NCBI GenBank assembly: GCA_029233985.1
Contig: JARGOK010000001.1
Span: forward strand, 867,096-931,095
DNA length: 64,000 bases
Direction of reading: 5' to 3'
Source: Candidatus Altimarinota bacterium
Lineage (GTDB): Bacteria > Patescibacteriota > Gracilibacteria > JAUYGZ01
Numbering within the stretch: the stretch's first letter is position 1; each line of letters starts with the position of its first letter. This document shows positions 41,898 through 50,948 of this stretch, piece by piece. The translations under genes and the position numbers were made by a program. The notes beneath the pieces are model-generated. The model saw only the letters and a program-made list of their open reading frames with translations, was not told the DNA's origin and did not search any database.

Positions 41898-44027
41898 CTA
41901 GTTGACGGCTGAACGAGCCACTCCAGTCACAGGAAGTCCGTTGAACTTGCTGGTTTGATTCATGATCGAAACATCATTATCTATGAGTGCTAATGAGACG
42001 TTTTGAGTGAGTGACATTTGAAAAGAAGCATTCTGTCCTGGAGTTACACTAGTGACGTTGCAGTAGACGGTGTACACTCCACCTCCTCCTTGGAGTCTTT
42101 TCCCTGGAAGAAAATCATTTTCACTAAACCGGACAAATGCTGTGTTGGCAAGGTCTTGAGCAGCAAGATTTGCAAATTGAGAAGCTGCTCCATTGTTTGC
42201 AGCATTGAACGGACCGACTTTAGTAGCGAGAATACTGTTTGATACATCTCTGAGCTCACATTGGTCTATTTTTACAGCATTACTCGTCTTTGTGGTTTCG
42301 AACTCAATGAATGTATTGTTGAGGGCATCTCCGACTTCTACAGTCCCTACTCCTGTTTTATTCATTTTGAATTTGAACATGTCTTGGAGACTTGCTGAAA
42401 GGAGATCTGAAGAAATCGATCCACCAGATGCAAAGCTTACAGCTGCTTGTTGGATGATGAAATCATTTCCATTTTCTATTTTTTGTGTAGAAGGGTTCAC
42501 TTCTTGGTTTGATGCTGTAGTAATGCTTCCTTGCTGATTTGTTTGGAAAGCATTTTCTGCTAGTTGAATCCGAAATGTTTGACCAGCTGTTGCTCCTCCT
42601 GTGATGACTTGATTGGCATATACTTGGATACTGACGACATATGGGATGTCTTTTTTTAAGGTGTGTTGGATGTTTTCAAAGAAAATTTTATCGTCTGAAA
42701 TATTTGTAGATGTACTATGTACTACTCCATCTATAATGACTTCAGCTTTAGAAATCATTTTGCTCGCCTTATCTGAACTTGAACCCATGATAACATCAAC
42801 AACAAAATCATTGAGCGTTGTGTCGCTTGTTTCACTTTCTATTTTGAATATTAGAGGGTTTACCTTGTTTGTGTTGGCTGAGTTTTGTGCGATATATGAT
42901 GTTCTTTCTTGTGACTGAAGAGATAATTTGATCTCATTGTATTGTGCCGTAGAAGTGGACCCAGTGTTGGTCGAAGTAGACCCATTGTTGTTTGAGGTCG
43001 AGGTGTTTGATGTGGATCCTGTGTTGTTTGAAGTGGTATTACTTCCGGTTGATCCAGTGTTGCTTGAGCTTGTATTGTTTGAGTTTGAAGTATTGGATGA
43101 TGATCCGTTACTATTTGAACTTGAGTTGTTTGAGCTTGTATTGCTGGATGTTGACCCGCTGTTACTTGAATTTGAAGTATTGGATGATGATCCAGTATTG
43201 TTTGAGCTGGTGTTGTTTGATGAAGAATTAGAAGTATTTGAGCTCGAATTGGTGGATGATGAAGTGTTGTTGCTTGAGTTTGAAGTATTGGATGATGATC
43301 CAGTGTTACTTGAATTTGAAGTGTTGGATGTTGACCCCGTAGTATTGTTTGATTGGAATGGGGTATTTTTTACGTATTGGTAAATCGCTACCGCTACTTC
43401 ATTTCGAGTGAGTTTTGTTTCTGGACGAAGGTTTGATGTTCGGTGAGGGAAAATGTTGTGTTTTTCTGCCGCACCAGCGTATTTGTAAAACCAACTGTTT
43501 TTGTGCCCATCGAGATCTTGGTAGTTGTTTGGAATCCAAGTTTTAAAATTGAATGTGAGAGCGATCATTTTGATGAACTCAGCTGTGAGCACTTGGTTTG
43601 CAGGACGAAATGTACCATCTGAATATCCATTGATAATTCCTAAGTCTGAAGCTTTATTGACGTACTTTGTGTACCATTCATTTTCAATCACATCCCTGAA
43701 AATATTGCTTGTGCTGAGACTACTGACTTCTACACCCTTTGCGAGAAGAAGAAACTTTGCAGCTTCTGCACGGTTTACAGGACGGCTTCCCTTGAATTCT
43801 CCATCAGGGAAACCTCCAATGATACCTCTGTAAAAAAGTTCTGCAGCCGCTCTACCAGCGATGCTATTGATGTTTGTATCGCTAAAAGGATTGTCTTCTG
43901 GGTTGAAATTAACGTTTACTTCTTGTTCGAATCCTGCGAAGTTGCTTGAAGCAAGGACAGGACTGAGTGCTGATGTGAGCATCAGTACTCCTACTGAAAG
44001 ACTCGTGAGTTTTTTTGTAAATGACAT
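41898..44027 (-). CDS. SLH-domain surface protein with Ser/Asn/Thr linker
   Basis: A 709-residue secreted protein with an N-terminal signal peptide (cut near ALSPVLA) and three SLH repeats at about 45-220 (GGFPDGEFKGSRPVNRAEAAKF, INGYSDGTFRPANQVLTAEFIKM, LRPETKLTRNEVAVAIYQY). SLH repeats anchor proteins to the cell wall. Residues ~225-365 are almost only Ser, Asn, Thr and Gly, a flexible stalk. The C-terminal domain ends in GLPVTGVARSAVN, similar to the end of the third SLH protein. It is the last of three SLH genes in a row on this strand. Confidence 0.88.
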   Translation of the reverse strand: MSFTKKLTSLSVGVLMLTSALSPVLASSNFAGFEQEVNVNFNPEDNPFSDTNINSIAGRAAAELFYRGIIGGFPDGEFKGSRPVNRAEAAKFLLLAKGVEVSSLSTSNIFRDVIENEWYTKYVNKASDLGIINGYSDGTFRPANQVLTAEFIKMIALTFNFKTWIPNNYQDLDGHKNSWFYKYAGAAEKHNIFPHRTSNLRPETKLTRNEVAVAIYQYVKNTPFQSNNTTGSTSNTSNSSNTGSSSNTSNSSNNTSSSTNSSSNTSNSSSNNTSSNNTGSSSNTSNSSNSGSTSSNTSSNNSSSNSNGSSSNTSNSNNTSSSNTGSTGSNTTSNNTGSTSNTSTSNNNGSTSTNTGSTSTAQYNEIKLSLQSQERTSYIAQNSANTNKVNPLIFKIESETSDTTLNDFVVDVIMGSSSDKASKMISKAEVIIDGVVHSTSTNISDDKIFFENIQHTLKKDIPYVVSIQVYANQVITGGATAGQTFRIQLAENAFQTNQQGSITTASNQEVNPSTQKIENGNDFIIQQAAVSFASGGSISSDLLSASLQDMFKFKMNKTGVGTVEVGDALNNTFIEFETTKTSNAVKIDQCELRDVSNSILATKVGPFNAANNGAASQFANLAAQDLANTAFVRFSENDFLPGKRLQGGGGVYTVYCNVTSVTPGQNASFQMSLTQNVSLALIDNDVSIMNQTSKFNGLPVTGVARSAVN

Positions 44028-44218
44028 AAGTAATGAGGTTAGGTGTTTTGAAAATATGTGTGTGTTGATCTGATCACAGTTCTTTACGAGGTGATTTGGA
44101 AAGTGTTACAAATAAAAGTTGATGATGCCTTTAAATGAATGAAGTTATGGCTTTAGAATGAGGTTTTTTGGATGTTGGTCTGTTCTTGTAAACTGCTTTT
44201 CTGAATTGTTTTATGTTG

Positions 44219-46675
44219 TTAGAGAGAAATACTCTCAAGGATTTCTTTATACTTTGATGGAATATTTTCTGATTGAGTATTGAATTGAATTTGGTAATAC
44301 TTGTTGTCTTTTTTTGCTGTGATTGTCATCGTTTGGTCTCGATTGGAGTAATAGGTTTTTGCTGATATGCCTGAGATACGAATACTTTGATGGTCTAGGT
44401 TTTGCGTGTTTGTGAAGTTTTCTGAGTCATTGATTTTTATAGAGAAAAACTCTGAGCTGTTTTTTTTGTTTCTAAATTGGATGTATTCCAAATCTGGCCC
44501 TATTCCATGTGAGGCATTAAAACGGTATCCTGTTAGGCAACTGATGGAAAAATTGAGTGGTTGATTTGCATAACTTCGGCATTCATCATCTGGAATACTT
44601 GCTGAGATGGGGAGATTTTGTGAGGAGATCGAGCGGTTTTTAAGGTACTGATAGATGGCCACAGCGATTTCGTTCCGTGAGAGTGGGGTAGTGGGTCTGA
44701 GATGTGTCTTTCTGTGAGGGAAGAGTTCGTATTTTTGTGCTGCTCCTGCATATTGCCAAAACCATGCGTTTGGGTACTCGCTTTCGTCTTGATATGAATA
44801 GCTGAGGTTTGTTTGAAGATTAAAGGTAACAGCTATCATTTTGAGGAATTCCGCTGTTATCACTTGGTTTGCTGGTCGGAAAGTTCCATCGTTGTATCCC
44901 TTGATGACTCCGATTTCTGCAGCGCGTTCGGTATACTTGGCGTACCATTCACCTGGAAGAGTGTCTGAAAAGCGGCTGTTTGAGATACTTGAAGGAACAT
45001 CGTAGCCACGTGCCAAGAGGAGAAACTTCGCAGCTTCGGCACGGTTTACCGTTCGACTCCCTTTGAATTCTCCGTCTGGAAACCCTCCAATGACGTTTCT
45101 TCGATTGAGTTCTGCAGCAGCGCTGCCAGCGAGACTAGTTATTTTTGTATCTGAGAATGGGTTTTCATTGGCTTTGAATTTTACTTTTACTTCTTCTTCG
45201 TACTCTACATTTCCAGGAGTATTCACCTGAATTTGTGTGACAGGTGTTGTTGGCTGAGGAAAAGATGTGATTTGAGCTTGAAGTCTTCTTGCCCTGAGTA
45301 CTCCGGGATTTGTAAAGTAATAACTTATATTAGTCCAGTTGCGTTCGTGCACCTCAGAGATGGTTATTATATTGTTGTCGAGATTGAGGTTGAATTCGAT
45401 ATTTTGAGTATTGAATGCAGGATTAATTTGTGTGTATGATCTCGTAAAAGAATAAATAGTGCATTTCTTCTGCGCTGTGCTTGTGTTTTTTAGGCTTGAG
45501 ATGTCTAATATTAGTTTGACTTCTTTGGAGGCTCCTGCGGCAAGATTTCCATATCTCACAACACCAGTTGTCTCATTGTTGTCATCACAAATTATAATAC
45601 CAGACCAATTACCTTCTTTGCCATTGACTGCTGCTGTTTCTGAAAATGTTGTTTTTCCAATGTTTTTGATATTTGTGTTAATGAGGAGTACGTCTCCTGT
45701 GACTCGACTTCCAAATTCGTTGATGTATGAGTAGTTGTTTTCTATCCAGGGTGTTTTGCTCATAGATGTGAGCTTGATATCGGCGATATCTGATGCTTTA
45801 TTGATAGCTGTCTGAGTTGGTTCCACATTGAGAATTTTTCCAACTGCTAGGTTTTGTAGGTCGGCTTCTACAAGAATTTCTGCAGATGAGAAAATTTCTA
45901 AAATAATTTCTTTTTGATTTCGTCCGAGTTCTCTTACGGCATTTTCAGACCCAGATCGTATTTGTACATCCCAGCTGATTGCATTGCAATCGTTTGAACG
46001 ACTATAGGTTTTTTTGTCCAGGAGGCTGATGGTTACTTGATTATTGGACTGATAGGTTTCTTGGATATAACAGTCTTGAGTTCTGGAGGTATTACTCGAT
46101 ATAAGAACACAGTTCTTTCCTGATTTGCTATATCCAGATAGGCAACTAAAGGTGTCATTTCTATTCCAAGCCCCATTTTTGAAAACATCGATACATGTGG
46201 TCGGTGTGAAATTTGCAGGAGGATTGATGCAGCTGATAAATCTTCCTTGCTTTGGAGCTTTTATAGTTACCGTCACAGGGTTTGTTTGCTGATCTGTATT
46301 GTTGGCATTAGTTGCGGTAATGCTTACTTTCCCAGAAAAATTTCTTGCTTCGCATCGGAGTTGAAAGAGGTTTGCGTTGCTTTGGTCTTCAGAACAAGCT
46401 GTTGGATTGTGGTCTTGCCCATGGAGTCCATTGCTCTCTAGGGTACTTATGCTCCAGTTTACTTTGGTCCAATTCGGGCTGTAGGGTTTGTAGATACTGA
46501 CATAAAAGTTTTCTGTGAATGTGACTTCTATATTTTTGTCATCTCCATTTTGTGAGATGTTAGATTTGAGAATGTCATAAAATCCTGTTTCTGCTGAACT
46601 GTCGTGAATAACCGATATTTGACCGAGAATTAAGATTGAAAATAGGATAGAGAGACAGTTTTTGAAGAGTGACAT
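44219..46675 (-). CDS. SLH-domain surface protein with central SLH block
   Basis: An 818-residue secreted protein with a signal peptide (first ~28 residues). The N-terminal half is Cys-containing and Ig-like in texture (VSITATNANNTDQQTNPVTVTI; DVLLINTNIKNIGKTTFSE). Three SLH repeats lie near residues 505-680 (GGFPDGEFKGSRTVNRAEAAKF, IKGYNDGTFRPANQVITAEFLKM, LRPTTPLSRNEIAVAIYQYL). A ~130-residue C-terminal domain follows. Unlike its neighbours, the SLH block is central. It is likely bound to the cell wall. Confidence 0.87.
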   Translation of the reverse strand: MSLFKNCLSILFSILILGQISVIHDSSAETGFYDILKSNISQNGDDKNIEVTFTENFYVSIYKPYSPNWTKVNWSISTLESNGLHGQDHNPTACSEDQSNANLFQLRCEARNFSGKVSITATNANNTDQQTNPVTVTIKAPKQGRFISCINPPANFTPTTCIDVFKNGAWNRNDTFSCLSGYSKSGKNCVLISSNTSRTQDCYIQETYQSNNQVTISLLDKKTYSRSNDCNAISWDVQIRSGSENAVRELGRNQKEIILEIFSSAEILVEADLQNLAVGKILNVEPTQTAINKASDIADIKLTSMSKTPWIENNYSYINEFGSRVTGDVLLINTNIKNIGKTTFSETAAVNGKEGNWSGIIICDDNNETTGVVRYGNLAAGASKEVKLILDISSLKNTSTAQKKCTIYSFTRSYTQINPAFNTQNIEFNLNLDNNIITISEVHERNWTNISYYFTNPGVLRARRLQAQITSFPQPTTPVTQIQVNTPGNVEYEEEVKVKFKANENPFSDTKITSLAGSAAAELNRRNVIGGFPDGEFKGSRTVNRAEAAKFLLLARGYDVPSSISNSRFSDTLPGEWYAKYTERAAEIGVIKGYNDGTFRPANQVITAEFLKMIAVTFNLQTNLSYSYQDESEYPNAWFWQYAGAAQKYELFPHRKTHLRPTTPLSRNEIAVAIYQYLKNRSISSQNLPISASIPDDECRSYANQPLNFSISCLTGYRFNASHGIGPDLEYIQFRNKKNSSEFFSIKINDSENFTNTQNLDHQSIRISGISAKTYYSNRDQTMTITAKKDNKYYQIQFNTQSENIPSKYKEILESISL

Positions 46676-46800
46676 GAAAAATAATTATTGATTAAAATTG
46701 ATTTCATTGTTTAATACGATTTTGTCACAAAAACGTTACAGCTATTTTAGCCTGAAATAATTGTGCTCAAAAGAGAGTGATCTGGACAACTCACTTCTCT

Positions 46801-49440
46801 TTAGTTATTTGATGTCCGTGTGGTACCTGTGAGGGGAAGTTTTTTGATGTTTTCGATTCCCGTAAGGGGAGTGAGCGTGTTTCCAGAATCGATTAGGAAT
46901 TGTTGGGTTCCGCCATCGATTGAAACTTGTACTGAACTTCCTGAAGGAATATTAGAGGCGCTACAGAAAATGGCATAGTTTTCTCCGTTAGATTCCATTA
47001 GCTTGCCAGAACTAAATGTGTTTGAAGTGAATGTCCCGTAGATTAGCCCGGCAGTGCTGAGGTCTGCTTCTGATACGGGAGTGAGTCCAAAAGGATCTGT
47101 GGAGAATTGTCCTGAAGAGGTAGATGTGATCGTCGCAACAACAGAGTTGAATTGGTCTCTGAGTTCACAACGGTCGATCAGGAGACCAGAGTTTTTGAGG
47201 ATTTTGATCTGCAGTTGGGATTTTGGAAGGCTGCTTCCGACTTCTATGTATCCAGTTCCAAATTTTGAAAAGGTGAAATTGAGGAATTCTAGGAGCCCTA
47301 CGGAAAGATTCGTACCAGTAGTTTTGCTGGATTCGAAAAGGGGGGCAGCTTCTGTTATGATGAGTTTTTGTCCGCTTTCTGCGCTTGAGCTAGGATTGAA
47401 TTCTTGACCAGCAAAACCCTGCACGCTTCCATTGTTTGGTGTGGTGAAAGCATTCGCAGGAATAAAAAGCCTGATGACGTCGCCTGATACGACTGAGCCA
47501 GATTTAACTTCATTTGGTGTTATGATGACCTGAAAGTTGTAATTTATAGATTGTCCTAGCTCAAAATTGATATCTCTAAACTGGATCCTATTGTTGAGGA
47601 CTGCTGAAGATTGGGCGATAATTTTTCCATCGATGCGGAACTCAGCTTTTTTTATAAGACTGCTGATCGATTTTGTGTTTGTTTTTCCTGGTGCAAGGAT
47701 TTTCTTTGTGATTTTTCCGTTCGTGCCATCGGTAAAGAGAAGGGAATCGTTTGTTGGAGTGCTTATTTTTTTGAACCGAAGAGCAATGGACCCTGATTGA
47801 GCTAATGAAATCTCATAAAGGTTTATTCCTGTGATATTTGATATTGAGGCAGCTACCAGTTGTGTTGAGTTGTTTGGAGTGATATCTACGCTTGCTGTTC
47901 CATCATTGCAGACATTGTCGCTACCACCACCAGCAGTAAAGAGAATGGTGCAGGTTCCTAGTTTTATAGATGTCCCATTTTGAGGCATTTCTTTGATGAT
48001 GATGAGAAATTCTTCAAGTTGTGATGTGTCTCCAAGGACATCAAAGTCTTTTAAGACTGATTTGACTCCTGGTGATTTGAAATTGAAATCCAAGCCGAGA
48101 GCTTCGGTGATAATGTTTGTTTGGTATGAGATGTACCCATTTTCTATTTGGAGTTTTTCGGGAGCTAAAGGGTAGTTTGTTGGATATCCATTTGCCGTTG
48201 TGTTTTCAGTTGTTGTTTCTGGTTTGTTTCCTTGAAAAGTGATTTCAGGAATTATAATGCTTCCAGCTAGCATATCGAAGCTGTAGTCATTTGGAAAAAG
48301 GATTTCTATGCCTTTTTCTGGAATAATGATCTGTATTTTTTTTCCCACAGATCCACTTTTTATATTTGCTGAGACGGTAAATCGGTTTGGAATATTCTTT
48401 GTAAGTGGTTCTGAAAGGATGAAATTTATTTGTTCATTTTGTACTGTTGATGTAGCAAGAATAGTATCACTGCCTTCTTTTTTTAGCGTGAAGTTTTCGA
48501 TACTTATTTTACTAGGATTGTCGATGAGAAGAGTGATTTTATTGAGTTCTTCTGCGTCTATGCTCGGATTGAATTCTAGGCTCATAAAAGTATTTTCTCC
48601 AAAGTAGATGTTTTGTAAGATGGATTCTGCACTGAACTGGAGCTGTGGTTCTGGTGATGATGATATAGGTGAAGATTCGATTGTTTCACTAGAAGTCTCT
48701 TCTGGAGTTGTTTCCGGCGTATTTGATGTTGTGTTGGGTGAGGTGGTCATGTTTAAAGAAGGCCGAGGAAATGGGCCATTTTTAAGATACTGATAGATTG
48801 CTACAGCCATTTCGCTACGTGTCACACTCACAGTTGGTCTGAGTTTTTTTGTTCGATGTGGGAAGAGATCATATTTTTGCGCAGCGCCAGCATATTTCCA
48901 AAACCATCCGTCACCATATTCGTCTTTGTCTTCATAGGTATAGGGAAGATCTGTTTCGAGTTGGAAGGTGAGAGCGAGCATTTTGAGGAATTCGGCAGTG
49001 ATGACTTGGTTTGTGGGCTTGAAGGTCCCATCTGGATACCCTTTTATGATTTCGAGCTCAGCACATTTGAGTACATATTTGGCATACCACTCGGAGTTGA
49101 TGACATCAGGGAAAGGGTTTGCTGGGAGTGTTTCGGAAATTATTTGATTTCGGGACTCGAGGAGAAATTTTGATGCTTCGGCTCTGTTGACAGGATTGTT
49201 TCCTTTGAATTCTCCATCTGGGTATCCTTTGAGAACTCCTCTGACATTTAGTTCTGTGGCTGCTTTTCCAGATAGACTTCGGATATTGTTGTCTGGAAAA
49301 GGGTTTTCAGCTTCAGTAAAAAAGACTTCTACTCGGTCTTCATAGTTTCGAAGAGATTGAGCAAAAGATGGAGAGATTAGGAGTGCCATTAGACTAAGAG
49401 AGCACAATCCTTTGAGAAATAGAGAGGGAGTTTTTTTCAT
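46801..49440 (-). CDS. large SLH-domain surface protein
   Basis: An 879-residue secreted protein. The start at 49440 (MKKTPSLFLKGLCSLSLMALL) gives a good signal peptide ending near SPSFAQ; an upstream open stretch overlaps the methyltransferase gene. Three SLH repeats lie near 40-215 (KGYPDGEFKGNNPVNRAEASKF, IKGYPDGTFKPTNQVITAEFLKM, LRPTVSVTRSEMAVAIYQYL). A Thr/Glu/Ser-rich linker follows, then ~600 residues of beta-rich sequence, ending LPLTGTTRTSNN like the 709-residue paralog. It starts eight bases after the methyltransferase stop, so the two are probably cotranscribed. Confidence 0.88.
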   Translation of the reverse strand: MKKTPSLFLKGLCSLSLMALLISPSFAQSLRNYEDRVEVFFTEAENPFPDNNIRSLSGKAATELNVRGVLKGYPDGEFKGNNPVNRAEASKFLLESRNQIISETLPANPFPDVINSEWYAKYVLKCAELEIIKGYPDGTFKPTNQVITAEFLKMLALTFQLETDLPYTYEDKDEYGDGWFWKYAGAAQKYDLFPHRTKKLRPTVSVTRSEMAVAIYQYLKNGPFPRPSLNMTTSPNTTSNTPETTPEETSSETIESSPISSSPEPQLQFSAESILQNIYFGENTFMSLEFNPSIDAEELNKITLLIDNPSKISIENFTLKKEGSDTILATSTVQNEQINFILSEPLTKNIPNRFTVSANIKSGSVGKKIQIIIPEKGIEILFPNDYSFDMLAGSIIIPEITFQGNKPETTTENTTANGYPTNYPLAPEKLQIENGYISYQTNIITEALGLDFNFKSPGVKSVLKDFDVLGDTSQLEEFLIIIKEMPQNGTSIKLGTCTILFTAGGGSDNVCNDGTASVDITPNNSTQLVAASISNITGINLYEISLAQSGSIALRFKKISTPTNDSLLFTDGTNGKITKKILAPGKTNTKSISSLIKKAEFRIDGKIIAQSSAVLNNRIQFRDINFELGQSINYNFQVIITPNEVKSGSVVSGDVIRLFIPANAFTTPNNGSVQGFAGQEFNPSSSAESGQKLIITEAAPLFESSKTTGTNLSVGLLEFLNFTFSKFGTGYIEVGSSLPKSQLQIKILKNSGLLIDRCELRDQFNSVVATITSTSSGQFSTDPFGLTPVSEADLSTAGLIYGTFTSNTFSSGKLMESNGENYAIFCSASNIPSGSSVQVSIDGGTQQFLIDSGNTLTPLTGIENIKKLPLTGTTRTSNN

Positions 49441-49448
49441 ATGGATAT

Positions 49449-50234
49449 TTAGGACCGCTGACGAAGAGCTTCGTAGGTAATAATACTTGCGGAGATAGCT
49501 GCGTTTAAAGAGTCCGCAGTTCCGTACATTGGTATTGTAACCTTCTCGTTGGCAGTGTTCATCCATTTTTCGGTTAATCCTGCTTGCTCTGAGCCAATAA
49601 TGATGGCGCAAGATTCTCTGTAGTCTATGTTGCTATAGGGTGTTTGTGAATCTGGACTAGTGATGATTTTTGAGATTTTTTGAGTATTGAGCCATGAGAG
49701 TGTTTTTTCCGAAGAGGCAACTGCAAGAGGAACAGAAAAAAGTGTTCCCGTGCTTGCTCTCACAACATTAGGGTTCCAGACATCTCCTGTAGAGTCACAG
49801 AGAATGAGTGCGTCTACTCCAGCACCATCTGCTATCCGTAACAAGCTTCCGATATTTCCTGGTTTTTCAAGTCCTTCTGCGATGAGGACGAGTGGGTTAT
49901 CAGGGAGTTTCAGGTCTTCCAAAGGTTTTTTTGGCATTGAGGCCAAGGCTAATATTCCTTGAGAAGAATCTCGATACGACATTTTCTCTATTACTTTTTT
50001 TGAGGTTTGGATGAGTTCAATTGATTTCCCCCGAATCTTGTCTAAAAACTCAGATTGGTTCATCATGAGTTCTTCACAGAAAAATATTTGGTTGATAGGC
50101 CAATTGCACGAAAGCGCACGAGATACTTCTCGTACGCCTTCTATGATCATGCGGTTTTGTTTCCGTCTTTCTTGGGCTGATTTTCTCAGCTTTATGATGT
50201 TTTTGAGAATTGGGTTTTGGAGGGAGGTAATCAT
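49449..50234 (-). CDS. SpoU-family RNA 2'-O-methyltransferase
   Basis: SAM-dependent ribose methyltransferase of the TrmH/RlmB type. Motif 1 is EGLEKPGNIGSLLRIADGAGV, motif 2 is CAIIIGSEQAGLTEKW and motif 3 is VTIPMYGTADSLNAAISASII; together they form the knot. An N-terminal substrate-binding domain (about 1-95) is present, giving 261 residues. The target (23S rRNA or tRNA) is not evident. It precedes the SLH protein with an eight-base gap, an odd partner for it. Confidence 0.9.
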   Translation of the reverse strand: MITSLQNPILKNIIKLRKSAQERRKQNRMIIEGVREVSRALSCNWPINQIFFCEELMMNQSEFLDKIRGKSIELIQTSKKVIEKMSYRDSSQGILALASMPKKPLEDLKLPDNPLVLIAEGLEKPGNIGSLLRIADGAGVDALILCDSTGDVWNPNVVRASTGTLFSVPLAVASSEKTLSWLNTQKISKIITSPDSQTPYSNIDYRESCAIIIGSEQAGLTEKWMNTANEKVTIPMYGTADSLNAAISASIITYEALRQRS

Positions 50235-50255
50235 GAGTTGAATACGAATATCGAT

Positions 50256-50350
50256 CCGAATCTTCCCCCTATTTCTTGCTTATATCCGAATCACCCGAAT
50301 GTGTTTATTTGTGTTATTCGGATAGGGGGTGGTTTCTTGTAGAGATTCGG
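50256..50350. repeat. nested inverted repeats between rpsJ and the SpoU gene
   Basis: Three nested pairs share one axis: CCGAATC/GATTCGG (50256-50262, 50344-50350), CCCCCT/AGGGGG (50265-50270, 50324-50329) and ATCCGAAT/ATTCGGAT (50284-50291, 50316-50323). The words CCGAAT and ATTCGG recur several times within it. It may act as a terminator or processing site for rpsJ mRNA; no long T-run follows. Confidence 0.6.
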
Positions 50351-50364
50351 ACCGCAATTCGCTA

Positions 50365-50700
50365 TTACAGCATTTTGATTTCTACGTCTACACCTGCTGG
50401 GAGATTGAGGTTTGAGAGAGAGTCAATAGTGTTTGCAGTGTATTCTGTGATGTCGATAAGCCGTTTGTGAGTTCTGATTTCGAATTGCTCACGAGCGTCT
50501 TTATTGACAAATGTTGATCGGTTGACAGTTACTCGTTCGATCTTTGTTGGCATTGGAATAGGCCCGGTCACGAGTGATCCAGCACGTTCGGCTGTATCGA
50601 TGATGGTTTTTGCGCTTTCGTCGACAATTTTGTGATCGAAAGCACGTATGATCACTCTGATCTTTTGCTTTGCAGAAGCTTTTTTTTCTTCTTTAGCCAT
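50365..50700 (-). CDS. rpsJ: ribosomal protein S10
   Basis: Small-subunit head protein, also used in antitermination with NusB. The core starts [31 protein letters not shown] and shows [35 protein letters not shown]. The first ~11 residues are a Lys/Glu-rich extension; total 111. Normally it heads the S10 operon before rplC, but here it is alone, downstream of tuf and a terminator-bearing leader. Confidence 0.96.
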   Translation of the reverse strand: MAKEEKKASAKQKIRVIIRAFDHKIVDESAKTIIDTAERAGSLVTGPIPMPTKIERVTVNRSTFVNKDAREQFEIRTHKRLIDITEYTANTIDSLSNLNLPAGVDVEIKML

Positions 50701-50754
50701 GGGAGAGGGAGTTAATGATGAATAGATTATGGTCGAACGTTTGGTTTCAACTCA

Positions 50755-50781
50755 TAAAAAAACAGTGGGATCGCCACTGTT
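50755..50781 (-). terminator. terminator upstream of rpsJ
   Basis: On the minus strand AACAGTGG and CCACTGTT pair around a five-base loop and are followed by five further T residues. It lies in front of a gene rather than after one, which suggests regulated readthrough. Confidence 0.7.
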
Positions 50782-50893
50782 GTGTCCGAAGCGAATGCTT
50801 CAGTTTGTGAGTGACGAGTTTTGTCCCTTTGCCTTTCGTTTATCTTAAGGCTTTTAGTCGGGACACTTCGACGTCAAAAGCGACGGTCGGAGC
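50755..50893 (-). ncRNA. structured RNA ending in a terminator just before rpsJ
   Basis: A promoter on the minus strand (50900-50927) would make a ~140-base RNA. Pairings visible are TGTCCC/GGGACA (50822-50827, 50860-50865) enclosing GCCTT/AAGGC (50831-50835, 50847-50851), then GAAGC/GCTTC (50788-50792, 50797-50801). Last is an 8-bp terminator stem (50774-50781 with 50761-50768) followed by a T-run at 50760-50756. It ends 55 bases before rpsJ, so it could be an rpsJ attenuator or a free small RNA. I do not recognise a known family. Confidence 0.45.
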
Positions 50894-50899
50894 CTTGCT

Positions 50900-50933
50900 A
50901 TAGTACCAATATTTTGTTGTAATGCAACAAAAT
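50900..50933. promoter_or_regulatory. minus-strand promoter overlapped by an inverted repeat
   Basis: On the minus strand, TTGCAT (50922-50927) and TACTAT (50900-50905) are 16 bases apart. A perfect 9-bp inverted repeat, ATTTTGTTG (50911-50919) with CAACAAAAT (50925-50933), covers the spacer and -35. It also lies just upstream of the plus-strand orphan gene, so one regulator could control both directions. Confidence 0.45.
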
Positions 50934-50948
50934 AACCTGATATTTCTT

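Noticed and set aside
42950-43360. Repetitive DNA that might suggest a CRISPR array
   Set aside because: No uniform repeats with unique spacers of constant size; the repetition follows codons for Ser, Asn and Thr. No CRISPR array or cas gene was seen in the window.
42928-43383. Long plus-strand open frame rich in Leu, Asp, Glu and Val opposite the Ser/Asn/Thr linker
   Set aside because: It is the antisense of a low-complexity AGC/AAC/ACT-type codon run; the minus-strand SLH protein is the real gene.
49441-49611. N-terminal extension of the third SLH protein
   Set aside because: It overlaps the SpoU methyltransferase gene and would bury the clear signal peptide starting at 49440.
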